Shown here: positions 22,301-31,571 of the stretch, piece after piece | Layout of the letters: the number at the start of each line of letters is the position of its first letter | Numbering within the stretch: position 1 is the first letter of the stretch | NCBI GenBank assembly: GCA_030704615.1 | Contig: CM060732.1 | Span: 6,140,001-6,204,000, forward strand | Length of the DNA stretch: 64,000 nt | DNA from: Takakia lepidozioides | Taxonomy: Eukaryota > Streptophyta > Takakiopsida > Takakiales > Takakiaceae | Reading direction: 5' to 3' | Made by a program: the position numbers and the translations under genes | Notes under the pieces: generated by a model | What the model saw: only the letters and a program-made list of their open reading frames with translations | Databases searched by the model: none | Told to the model about the DNA's origin: nothing

Positions 22301-22961
22301 ATTACCGTCGATGTCTGCGGGAAGGCACGTAACGGATTTAATGGCGAACTTGCTGTAGTCCAGCCCAGCCAGCTCCGAGCGGTGTCCCTCCATGTGAAGC
22401 CCTCGCAGAATTTCAAGAATGGATCGAACTGCTGTGTTCGTGCTGGGAATATGACTCCCTCGTCCGCTGATGTCCATTGAGGACTTGCCTGATCTCCAGG
22501 ATGATCTCGGAACTTCCATGATCTCGTCAGAGTCGGACAGGTTGTGAACAACCCGGTTCTCGCTCGTCTTCATTGATTGGTTCGGCTCTGAATTTACTTT
22601 GTTGCGGATTTCTCTCTTTGAGGTACCCACTCTCTGATTCGCGGATTGTTTCGTGGAAGGCGGCATGATAGAAGGCGCATTTGGCGGGCAAATGAAGTCC
22701 CCAACAGCCCTGTATATGACGTTGTCCGATGGTGGAACTCGCCATTCCCTGCCGTTGCCGAAATCATCGTGGAGCACAACAATACTTTCGACTACAGTTT
22801 GAATCCTTCCTATCCTCCTCCAAAAATACCAACCCCGGTTTCAGGTGGTATCAAACGCAGAGATATTTCTCCATCACCAGGCAGATTTCCCCTCTGCACG
22901 GAAATGTAGCTCTATGCTCGTGAGGAGGGCAGAACACTATAGCGCTCGGGTTTTCTGCCAT
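19384..22961 (-). pseudogene. MULE-type transposase with SWIM zinc finger, element A
   Basis: Start ATG at 22961 (MAENPSA...), one intron at about 20888-20804, stop at 19384. The N-terminal half holds a putative zinc-binding region, better seen in copy C (FKCAHCKE...CMSVC). The DDE-type core includes ITNHQWVTMAAHVYD, MLMTIAICEMKGEDTQSE and FRGFMVDNAQANWAAIRRVYG; the Asp residues of VYD and DNAQ are my candidates for catalysis. The C-terminus has a SWIM finger, CNCTDF...YYPCKHLFYIYLK. The copy is inactive: TAG at 21645-21647, a stop after MVSWLAW (about 20.93 kb) and frame changes around 22.09 kb. It lies divergent to methyltransferase copy 1. Confidence 0.8.
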
Positions 22962-23379
22962 GGGAGTTGTGCACACAAGACTGCCGGGACGGCGTTCGGA
23001 CAAGCGCCCTGGGAGAAGGGGGGATGCAGCGAGGGGAAGTTATGCAGGGCCGATTTTTGCAAGCGACGAAGCCTATTCACGAATCCGGGGAGCCCACTCT
23101 CCCGAAAATCCACTGTCAGAGAGTTAATGAACCTTGTTTGCGGAATGCGGTCCCTGGCCTTTGCGCAATAACTGCCAACGGTATGCAGTCAGAAGGTATA
23201 TGACCTGTGCAGATGCGCTGCGCAAACCAATCATTACGGCGTCTGACAAGAAGCGTGGGGGCGCGAGCGTGCAAGCACCTTCCCCATGGACAGAGGGAAC
23301 TGACAGAGGTGGCATTCCAGTGGGTCTGATTACAAGATTGAGTGCTAGAACCTCGCCGCCAAAAGTCAACATACAACAG

Positions 23380-24200
23380 CGGCGCCGAATTTGCATCCGA
23401 GGCCGGTCGGATGATTTCGTCTCGAGGGTGAGTCGGTCACCTGGCCGACAAAGAACATTACCCGGATGGAAAAACGGCGCCGAATTTCCATCCGAGGCCC
23501 GTTGGATGAAGTCGTTTTGGGGGGAGAGGCCGACACCTGGCCGACAGAGAACATCCCCCGGATGGAAAAACGGCGCCGAATTTCCATCGGAGGCCGACAC
23601 CTGCTCGACAAAGAACATCCCCCGGATGGAAAAACGGTGCCGAATTTCCATCGGAGGCCGGCCGGATGAAGTCGTTTCGGGGGGAGAGGCCGACACCTGG
23701 TCGACAGAGATCATCCCCCGGATGGAAAAACGGCGCCGAATTTCCATCGGAGGCCCGTTGGATAAAGTCGTCTCGTGGGGAGAGGCCGAAACCTGGCCGA
23801 CTCAGATCATCCCCCGGATGGAAAAACGGCGCCGAATTTCCATCCGAGGCCCGTAAGATGAAGCCCGTATCGGCACTTCTTCAACAATTTATAGTCGTTG
23901 CATCAAGTTTTTCGCGTTTTTTTGTATGGCTACACACTAAACTTGGAGTTTTTTGCCTATAGGTCACATTTCGCACGTTATTCCCACCATTCTGGTCCGC
24001 TAAAGACAAATTCGTTGCCGGTTTTCCATCGATGAGGTGGACCAAATTACCTGCAGGATGGAAATTCGGCGCCGGATTTCCATCCGGCGTCTCCTGGATG
24101 AGAACTGCTCGGGCGGAGGGAGGGCCTCGTTGCATCATACTTCATCTGCTGGATGGAAATTCGGCGCCGATTTTTTCCATCGAGCGGGCGATTGACGAAG
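23380..24200. repeat. ~96-bp tandem palindrome array between transposase A and methyltransferase copy 1
   Basis: CCCGGATGGAAAAACGGCGC and its inverted partner recur starting at about 23461, 23557, 23620, 23717 and 23813, so the unit is 96-97 bp with one shortened to 63. Each holds an imperfect palindrome GATGGAAANNCGG-CG-CCGNNTTTCCATC around GGCGCC, joined by GAGGCCGACACCTGGCCGAC. Isolated copies follow at 24056 and 24150. The plus- and minus-strand ORFs across it are repeat artefacts. It fills the interval between two divergently transcribed genes. Confidence 0.8.
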
Positions 24201-24249
24201 TCTCGGGGGGATATTCGGTGGGCGACTGTGACCGACCTCCATACATTAA

Positions 24250-25000
24250 TGGCGCAGTTGGGCATTAAATGTCCTCCGCCATCGGTTTTGAACCGGGCTG
24301 GCGACACAGGGATTCCGCGGTTGCTTCCTAGATACGCCTTGGAACCCCGATGCTAAACTTGGATGAACTTCTATTCGAGGCATGTACGCACACATTTGGC
24401 GAGATCTTTTTTCTTTTGCTGGGATTTATGCCGCGTGGAGAAGGGCGTGGCTCTCCTGAGAGAGACCCCACATCCAGACCGCGGCGGAAGCTGAAGGCTT
24501 TGTACTACGGGCGACGTCCAACCTCTCGCATGGCCAAACTTAAGCTCCAGCAGGAGATTCCATTGTCTTGCTGACAACCCGCGCCAACTGAAGCCAAGCA
24601 CTCTCAGGCAAGCCACTTCCTCTTTCGCTTTGTGTAACACGTGCGGTTTTCTTCGTTTTTTGGTTTGTTTTCGCATCTTCAGTCTAGCAGCCCTGGAAGC
24701 GCATGGTTGCATCGCAAAAGCAGGAGTTGTTGAGAAGAATGATCAAGGTCAGAGTGGTTAGAGAGGAGCCAGGTCGTTGCTGCATTCAGATTTGCAACAG
24801 GGTGCACACCTCGCTGTAGATAACAGGTTGCATCTCGGAATTAAGGAAATCCATGTTGAGCTAAGAAGATTGTCTGAGCATATGAAGTGCCTTCAAAACA
24901 TTTCACCCTGTTTTCCCGTCTTATGGAATCGTGTTCATTTGTTCATCGTGTTTCATGTTATTGGTTGAGTGAACCTTAGATAGTTTGCAATGCGTGTGCA
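24250..25000 (+). promoter_or_regulatory. Upstream region and possible first exon of methyltransferase copy 1
   Basis: This stretch is about 85-90% similar by eye to 48068-48745, next to copy 4, and includes a conserved small frame (24429-24574) whose product has GSPERDPTSRPRRKL and SRMAKLKLQQ. It may be a first coding exon, a short leader ORF or simply conserved DNA. A 20-base word GTTTGCAATGCGTGTGCAAA (24983-25002), itself a partial inverted repeat, recurs at 48725 and in the MITE at 163. No TATA box can be assigned with confidence. Confidence 0.4.
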
Positions 25001-25453
25001 AAGTCGGCAGCTCTGGAGAAGGCTGCTTGTGCATGTCATTCTTAGGCATTGGTTCGATTTGTTTTCATTGTTGTTCCATGATTGTTGCGATGGTGGTTGC
25101 GGTGCTCGTTGCGATGGTGGTTCTCACGATTTTTGGGGATGACAGAGTGACGACGAGCCCGACACGCTGGTGGTATCATCAACAGCTCCAACTGCTCGAG
25201 CAGTCACTCCAAAAGCCGCTACTCATCGCATGTTTGGATCGCCCAACTTGGGGCGGGAGGGAAAACTAAAACCTTTTGTTGGTGGACGGGAGGACCTGCA
25301 GCGAGAGTACGACAGAATAGGCATTGGGGAGGTTGGTGCAGGCGGCATGGCAGGTGAAGGGCATCGGATGATGACAGCAGATCCGGCAATGGAGGATGTT
25401 GATGCAATGCAGCAGGGCCCGCCCACGCAAAGAAGAAGAAGAAAGCCAAGCAC

Positions 25454-26613
25454 ATGCAATCCCCGGCGAGAGAGCCGTCACGGGCTGCGGAGGGGGGAGT
25501 GAGCAGGGCGTGCGAGGGTGTCAGTTCGCCTCAATCAAAGGTGGTCGTCCTGGAGGGCTCCCCTGCTGCTACCCCTAGTAAGAAACAGAAAGCCCGTGAG
25601 AGGGCAAAAGAGAGGGCAAAAGAACAGGCGAGACAGAAGACTAGCCAGGAGGAAAGAGAAAAGGCCACTGAAGAGGCCAGGGATGTCGAAATGATAGATG
25701 CCCATGTAAGCGAGGGACGCACAGAGACGGTGGATCCCTCCAAGACACCACAAAGAGGCAGTAACACACCGGTTACACCATTGCGGGCAGGAGCAGCCCC
25801 CGCAATTACCCATACGGTGGAGACTGGAGGAGGGGAAAGAACACCACAAAGAGCACGGATTGTGCAAGTTCGAGGTGAAGTCGGGGAGAGGACAGTAGAG
25901 ACGGGGAGAGTGCTCGAGGTGGTTCCGGCGGTGGTTGACCATGTTGAGGACGACGAGAGGGAGCTTTCTGACCAGGATGACATCCTCCCGGACATCCCCA
26001 GGCCCCAAACCCGGAGCATACAGGCTGGATTTGGCGGTCCGGGTGGGCTGCCGAAGAACCCCCCTGCAATAGACGTCATGTCGGAGGCGGATATGAAGTT
26101 GACCGCTGCCAAGATGTTGGAGGCAACCCACACCAACATTGGCAGGGTCCTGGGGGGCATGGTGTACCCGGCCAAGCTTTGGATTCCCCTTTGCCGCTTG
26201 GTTTCATTGCAGGTGGTCAGACCTGCCCTCCCAGGCGATATCGACAAGCTGAAATTCTCTTTCCAGGAGGCATATCGAATGGGGTCTGCCGTGTTTTATG
26301 TTTCCATGGAGAACGACCACGGAGCTTCTCGTGCCCACACTTCCGATGAGGTGGACAAATGGGGTCCCCATTGGCAAAGGCGAAATGAGGAGTTCGAGAG
26401 ATTGATTGCTACTGATCCTCTTTTCCAGCACTTGTCCGGAAAGATGTTTTACGTGTGGGACGACAATCATCGCCTCCTGGCATGGATGGAGTACATAGCC
26501 CAAGCCCACCCCAACGACCTGGATTGGCATTTCGCCGTGGAGTGTGTTGTGCTCAAGGATGTGGGGCCCAAAGATCGCAGTCTTCTCAAAGCGGCAATGG
26601 CAGACATCAACTC
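25454..26613 (+). CDS. Copy 1 exon 1: disordered N-terminus and ParB/sulfiredoxin-like domain
   Basis: Residues 1-190 of this frame are low complexity, with a basic E/K/R/A helix (KARERAKERAKEQARQK) and acidic patches. Residues about 215-385 look globular: VVRPALPGDIDKLKFSFQEA, then FYVWDDNHRLLAWMEYI and FAVECVVL. The pattern 'strand, D-G/D-N-H-R, helix, strand' is that of the ParB N-terminal/Srx nucleotide-binding fold, where a GxxRR or DGxHR motif follows a beta strand. Copy 2 has the more canonical ILDGNHRWLAWMEVI. In bacteria and phages, ParB-like domains are often fused N-terminal to N6/N4 methyltransferases, which supports the reading. Donor CTC|GTAAGT. Confidence 0.6.
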
Positions 26614-27833
26614 GTAAGTTACAATGCTTCTTGCTTTGGAACTTTGAATTTGAAACAATCATTTCATTGCCAATCGTCATATTTGTTGCAAATTTTCATT
26701 TCTGTATTGTTTAATGGAAATGTGGCATTGCAGGGTGATTGAGAATGCCTTCATTGCCACCAACTTGTCCCATATGCTCTTCCGAGTGAAGGATGTCGGG
26801 AAGCAGGGGGTGCAAGAGTTTGCCAATTCGCTCAGTGCCGACCTCCTGCGCAAGTCGGAGGCAAAGGCAGACAAAACCTGGTATAGGCTGAGCATGGACG
26901 CCATGGTGGACTACATATTTCGGGTAAAGCTCCTCACTGTTTTTGTTGAGCTAATCTGTCTCTCCTCCCCCAATAGAAGAAAAAGTGTTGAGCAGGATCT
27001 CTAATCTTATGTGCGCATTCTTGACAGACGAAAATTCAGCAGGATTTGGCACATGCGCGGAGGTTCTACATGGAGTCAGAGGAGAAGAAACTAACCCTCC
27101 CGGCACTGGAATCATATCTCAAAGCTGCGGAGGCGAAGGCCCGCATCAAGTACAAGTCGCGGATGGTAAAGTACGTGGCCATAGCTGATCCCGCCCTTGG
27201 TGCCGATTTTCTGGTGGAGGTGAGGAAGCACTACTCCCGCGCTCTGAAGCCCACGATGACATTGGAGAAGCTACATCATCTAGCCACATCCTGTGTGGAT
27301 GCAACATAAAAGGTTATACATTCTTAACCAAATTGTCGTGGCAACAATTCGTTTTTGTGGTGTTTGGCGCTTACTAATATGCTGGGTGGTTGGATAGACC
27401 CGGTGGCTCCAAATCTGGAATGGTTCCCAAAGTACAAGGGACATGTGGAGCTTCCCCAAACCCGACAAACTGTCCGACCCCACATTCGACATGTGGATGA
27501 ACCGCATGACATGGTGGTTTCAGGTACTTTCCCACGCTTCATTTGGGGCGTCTACTCTTGTATCGGATGGATTTATTGTATTTTTTGAGGAAAGCGGTCT
27601 GATGGAGAATCTCCACAAGTGACGACGAATGCGCAAGAGCAGCTTGACACACAAGCACATCAGTTCAAGCTGGAGATTTCTGGTGAAGCTGAGAGCCTAC
27701 GCGACTATGTGACGAGGTACTTTCTGCTCTACAAAACCGACCTATTCTTTCGAGAGATACCCCATGCCCGCCGGAGCCACGAGTTCACCGACCAGCCGAA
27801 CGCGGACAAAGCGGCAATGCGCCTTCTGTACAG

Positions 27834-29018
27834 GTACATACGTTGTGCCTTTCTTTTTAGTCCTAACATTTCCAGGATGTAAGAGGCCCTATGTGGCGCA
27901 TGAAAATTAGTTGTGGTCCTAGGAAAAATGGCGCTGAATTTCCGAATTCGGGCCCTGGGGGATGTCTATCCAGGGGGTGCCTGGCACTCAGTCCGGAAAT
28001 TTGGCGCCATTTTTCCAGTTGCAGGCCCAGTCAGATCTGGGACTTAGCCATTCTCGGCCCCAACCTGGGAAAATGGCGCCGAATTTCCAGTTGAGGGCCC
28101 CGAAAATGGCTAGGTCCCTGGGGTGGCTGGCACCGAATCCGGAAATTCGGCGCCATTTTTCTAGATCAGGGCAAAGTTAGCTCTGGGACTTAGCCATTTT
28201 CGGGCCCAACCTGGGAAAATGGCGCCGAATATCCAGTGCAGGGCCCCGAAAATGGCTAAGTCCCAGAGCTGGCAGGCACCGAAACAGGAAATTTGGCGCC
28301 ATTTTTCCAGTTCCGGGCCCAGTGAGTTCTGGGACTTAGGCATATTCGGCCCCAACCTGGGAAAATGGCACCGGTTTTCCAGTGCAGGGCCCCAAAAATG
28401 GCTAAGTCCCTACAGTGGCAGGCACCGAAACCGGAAATTCGGTGCCATTTTTCCAGTTCCGGGCCCAGTCAGTTTTGGGACAGCCATTTTCGAGCCCAAC
28501 TTGGGAAAATGGCGCCGAATATCCAGTGCAGGGCCCCGAAAATGGCTAAGTCCCTACAGTGGCAGGCATCGAAACCGGAAATTCGGCGCCATTTTTCCGG
28601 GCCCAGTTAGTTCTCGGACTTAGCCATTTTTGGGCCCAACCAGGGAAAATGGCGCCGAATTTCCAGTGAACAGCCCCGAAAATGGCTAAGTCCCTTTAGA
28701 GGCAGGCATCGAAACAGGAAATTCAGCGCCATTTTTTCAGTTCCGGGCCCAGTGAGTTCTGGGACTTAGGCATATTCGGCCCCAACCTGGGAAAATGGCG
28801 CCGGTTTTCTAGTGCAGGGCCCCTAGTGTGGCAGACACCAAAACCGGAAATTCGGCGCCATTTTTCCAGTTCCGGGCCCAGTCAGTTCTGGGACTTAGCC
28901 ATTTTCGGGCCCAATCTGGAAAAATGGCGTCGAATTTCCAATACCGGGCCTAGTCATTTTCATTCCCTAAAATTTACCTCGTTCTCGGGACCTCAATCTG
29001 TGTGTTTCTTGAATGCAG
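27834..29018. repeat. Intron 5 of copy 1 filled with alternating GGCGCC half-palindromes
   Basis: Two motif types alternate about every 65-85 bp: GGGAAAATGGCGCCGAAT followed by TTCCAG, and GGAAATTCGGCGCCATTTTT followed by CCAG. They are separated by CCGGGCCCAGT, CTGGGACTTAGCCATTTTCG and GGCCCCGAAAATGGC. About 14 palindromic centres are visible. There is no coding signal, and the plus-strand ORFs here follow the repeat. The intron is bounded by TACAG|GTACAT and TGCAG|GTACTG. Confidence 0.8.
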
Positions 29019-30133
29019 GTACTGCAAGTTCTCCCTTTTGGAGAAAGGACATCTGTCCTTCGAGCCGCCATTCTTCCTCGCATGGAGGAACCCTGGGGCT
29101 GACTCCATGTACACTGACGTTATCGTGAAGGAGTGGCATCTGGAACATTTGCGCGACTGCCCTTGGTATGTGGACCTTCCGCCCGGCTCGCTCAACCCAT
29201 CCGAGTTTCAATTGAAGCTGGATGTTGAGGCTCGACGAAACCGGGCTCCGCTGCCTCCGCTGGGTCCAAAGGAGGCGAGAGCGCTTGCCCAGTCCAGGAA
29301 AGCGGCAGAGCTTGCTCAGGCAGGTATTCAAGAGAAATTGAATGAGAAGAATAAAGGACAAAAGAAAAGGACACGGAAACAGGGGAGTACAGTAACCCCC
29401 AAAAAATAGAAAACCACCGGGGCACCAGAGGAGGCGCAGGAGTGACTCCGACGACGATGACTTTGTGCAAGGTCCTGCGACTGTTGCTGCTGCTACCAAG
29501 TCACCGGTCGTCCGGGTTCCCAAGTCAGTTCGGTCTGGGACTGGCTTTGCCAAGACGTTGGCATTTGAGGGCGAGCCTACACGGCGGTATTCGGCGGTGA
29601 CGTTTCCGAAGAGGCCAAAGCTAGAACCCCCAACCATCATCCAATGTGTCAATGAGAGCTTCCTTGACGCTCTAGCTGCCAGGGCGAAGAAGGTGGCACA
29701 CAACAAGTCTGTGGAGGAGCAGAAGGGGAAAGCCAAGAAGAGGGCTCCCAGTACAGAGCCTAAAGACACCCCTGGTTTTGAATCCATGATGGAATTCTTC
29801 ATGGCTGTGAGCACGGATTGCAAGAGCACTCGGGGTGGGGTTGAGGTGGAGAGAGCCTGCGATATGATTCTCCTCGATATTCTAGATGGGGAGCTGCTAG
29901 AGGGCTTGGATGGTGTGCCCACCTGGAACAGGTTTACTGAGGACTACTGGAGAGCCGGGTTTGGGCTGGCGGGGATGCTCCTGGATGACGGTGGATGTAT
30001 GGTGGTCCTTGCCACAAGAGGGAAGACCACAGACAATGTTGTGGCAAGGTGGACACCGAAAAGTGTCACCCCGGTCCTCCTCAAAAAATGGTTCTGCATC
30101 AATATGCAGGGGTTGCGAACAGAGGGCCAGAGT
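29019..30133 (+). pseudogene. Copy 1 exon 6: linker and motif IV half of the methyltransferase
   Basis: The exon opens YCKFSLLEKGHLSFEPPFFL, continues through a basic linker (KGQKKRTRKQ) and an Asp-rich patch, then reaches CDMILLDILDGELLEGLDG (motif IV region), VPTWNRFTEDYWRAGF, MLLDDGGCMVVLAT and LLKKWFCINMQG. Copy 2 keeps VLVDIPYG at the motif IV position and a matching LLDDAGCLVLF. A one-base slip in the A-run near 29399-29405 splits the exon; the two halves read in different frames but join cleanly in alignment to copy 2. In copy 1 the proline-tyrosine pair of motif IV is replaced by Leu-Asp, which should abolish catalysis. Confidence 0.6.
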
Positions 30134-30199
30134 GTAAGTTATCAATCTATTGCATTCACTTCATATTGTGGTGTATCTGAACTAGATCCTGGAGTTGAT

Positions 30200-30772
30200 C
30201 CCTCTTTTGTTGGATGTGCAAACATTGGTGTTTGAGGCATATTGTTTTGTGAAGAGAGGGTCTACGTTCAAATTCCGCAACGACGGTCGTCTTGTTGATG
30301 CCGATGTGGACCCTGTTACCTACAATGTCCTCTACAACTATGTGCCCCACTCCAGTATGTCGAAGGACACAAAGACAGGCAAACCGTGGTGGTACAGCCG
30401 GACCCGAAGCCTTGCTTTCATCCAAACCCTCATGGAGACGTGCTCGGATGTCCAAGGGCGGATTCTTGACCTCACATGCGGCACGGGTAAGCCTTCACGT
30501 GCACAGTTTGTCCCGTGGCCCGATTGCAATTGCATGCCGCATGCTACTAACCGCCTGCTTTGTCCCTCAGGTGCCTCAATGTGGGCAGGGACGTTGTCCG
30601 ACAGGCATGTCTTCGCCTTCGAGCCAGATACTGCCCTCCACAACTCCAAACTTGCAGCGGCTGAACGTCTGCCGAAAGAGGAAGAGGCATCCTTGGAGGA
30701 TGAGGAAGAATCCGACAAGGAGCAGAGGGAGGTACAAGTTGGAATCGAGGCCGAGGAGCCCCCGGTTTACGA
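30200..30772 (+). CDS. Copy 1 exons 7-8: motif I (AdoMet-binding) half of the methyltransferase
   Basis: FKFRNDGRLVDADVDPVTYN and WWYSRTRSLAFIQTLMETC lead to GRILDLTCGTG, directly before a GTAAGC donor. The next exon (from 30571) gives GASMWAGTLSDRHVFAFEPD and an acidic tail. Joined, DLTCGTGASM..A...DRHVFAFEPDTAL has the layout of motif I plus the acidic residue that holds AdoMet ribose in beta-class methyltransferases (DPFxGSGTT...GRxFIGIExD). An intron splits the glycine loop; copy 2 has no intron at this place. Confidence 0.6.
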
Positions 30773-30903
30773 GTGAGTGGTCGCATTGTAAGTTGCCTCC
30801 TGATTTCGTGAGGCACCTCCATTCGCTCTCTTATTTCATTGAAAGACCCTTTTTTGCTTTTGCTGGTATTGACATTCTTAAAGCGGATTTGTTCTTACTG
30901 CAG

Positions 30904-31346
30904 GAGGGACGTCTACACCGCAGTTCATGGGCAGGAGGAACATGCCTTTTTTTGCCAGGGGGGATTTCATGCCTAGTCCAGAAAGGGACTACATCCTTCC
31001 TACTTATGCTGCCCGGCTTGCTTCGGTGTCCATTAGGAGGTCTTCCGAACCTAGTCGTGTACAGCAGATTTTAGACGAGGCAAGCCTCAAGAAAATGAAG
31101 ATGAGGGAGGAGGCAACAGCTATTAGAGCCCATCAGGCTTGTAGATTTGTCTTGGATTCTGCTGAGGAAAGTGGGGGAGAAGAGGCAGAAGATTCCCAGG
31201 AGGTGAGGTGGACAGTCTCCCAAGGAGAGGACGGAATTTTTGAGAGGCATAGTGGAACTGATGCATCACAGAGCTCGGAGGATGGGGGGGACGAGGGGGA
31301 TGAGGAGGAAGGCGGGGCAGGTTCCTCGGAGGGTGTAGGAGAGTAG
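30904..31346 (+). CDS. Copy 1 last exon: acidic C-terminal tail
   Basis: A frame from ATG 30927 gives MGRRNMPFFARGDFMPSPER, a basic stretch and a Ser/Glu/Gly-rich acidic end. Phase between this exon and the preceding donor is not resolved: the simple GA|GTGAGT to CAG|GAGGG junction gives a different frame that soon stops. A polyadenylation-like AATAAA lies at 31410-31415. No domain is recognised. Confidence 0.45.
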
Positions 31347-31409
31347 TGCCCATTCCGGCTATGACAGTTACGACACACTTGTATAGATGTGGCTTGCCAC
31401 AAAATTTGC

Positions 31410-31415
31410 AATAAA
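31410..31415 (+). terminator. AATAAA poly(A) signal of methyltransferase copy 1
   Basis: AATAAA lies 64 bp after the TAG at 31344-31346, in AT-rich DNA. It is the only such hexamer just downstream of the last exon. Confidence 0.4.
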
Positions 31416-31509
31416 ATGTTGCATTTCATTGCTATGACGAGTCCACTGGTGCCAAATTCCAACTTCATATGACCCTATTTCCGTGCCTCGTAACCCTATT
31501 TCCGTAGAC

Positions 31510-31571
31510 ACACAATGGTCCGCTCATGTTTTTTTTTTTTCCGCTCATGCTCATGCCGCTCATGAAATAGC
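31510..31571 (-). repeat. CATGAGC-repeat transposon terminus (right end, facing left)
   Basis: On the minus strand from about 31577 it reads GGGGGTTGCTATTTCATGAG, then CGGCATGAGCATGAGCGG, a T-run and another CATGAGCGG. The same start, G(A/G)GGTT..CTATTTCATGAGC, opens elements B (32708), C (41803) and D (60993) on the plus strand. It therefore marks the inverted partner end of an element that would contain methyltransferase copy 1. Confidence 0.6.

Larger units (their letters stand above)
18760..24240 (-). mobile_element. Mutator-like element A (left end truncated)
   Basis: From about 18760 the sequence tracks element C (from 42004) and element D (from 61199): GAATTCCGAGCGACAT, then GGCGCC palindromes, then the transposase gene on the minus strand, then a palindromic array and a common flank. 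The first ~200 bp with CATGAGC repeats, present in C and D, are missing. If the CATGAGC terminus at 31571 is the partner end, element A also includes methyltransferase copy 1 and would span about 12.8 kb. Confidence 0.7.
25170..31346 (+). pseudogene. ParB-like/DNA methyltransferase gene, copy 1 (near complete)
   Basis: Probable exons are 25170-26613, 26734-26933, 27028-about 27300, 27398-27533, about 27640-27833, 29019-30133, about 30200-30486, 30571-30772 and 30904-31346. The order is: disordered basic and acidic N-terminus; ParB/sulfiredoxin-like region ending in WDDNHRLLAW; four helical middle exons; a degenerate motif IV region (CDMILLDILDG); then motif I (ILDLTCGTG) and an acidic tail. 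Motif IV before motif I is the permuted order of beta-class N6-adenine/N4-cytosine methyltransferases. Two slips, near 25403 and in an A-run at about 29400, break the frame, and the last exon junction is not resolved in frame. The catalytic DPPY equivalent is lost (DILD), so this copy is probably inactive as an enzyme. Confidence 0.65.

Noticed and set aside
23134-23856. 240-codon plus-strand ORF overlapping the element A array
   Set aside because: Most of it follows the 96-bp repeat and it runs through a likely promoter interval.
31123-31468. Minus-strand ORFs over the last methyltransferase exon
   Set aside because: They are the complement of a GAG/GGA-rich acidic tail, giving Pro/Ser-rich artefacts.
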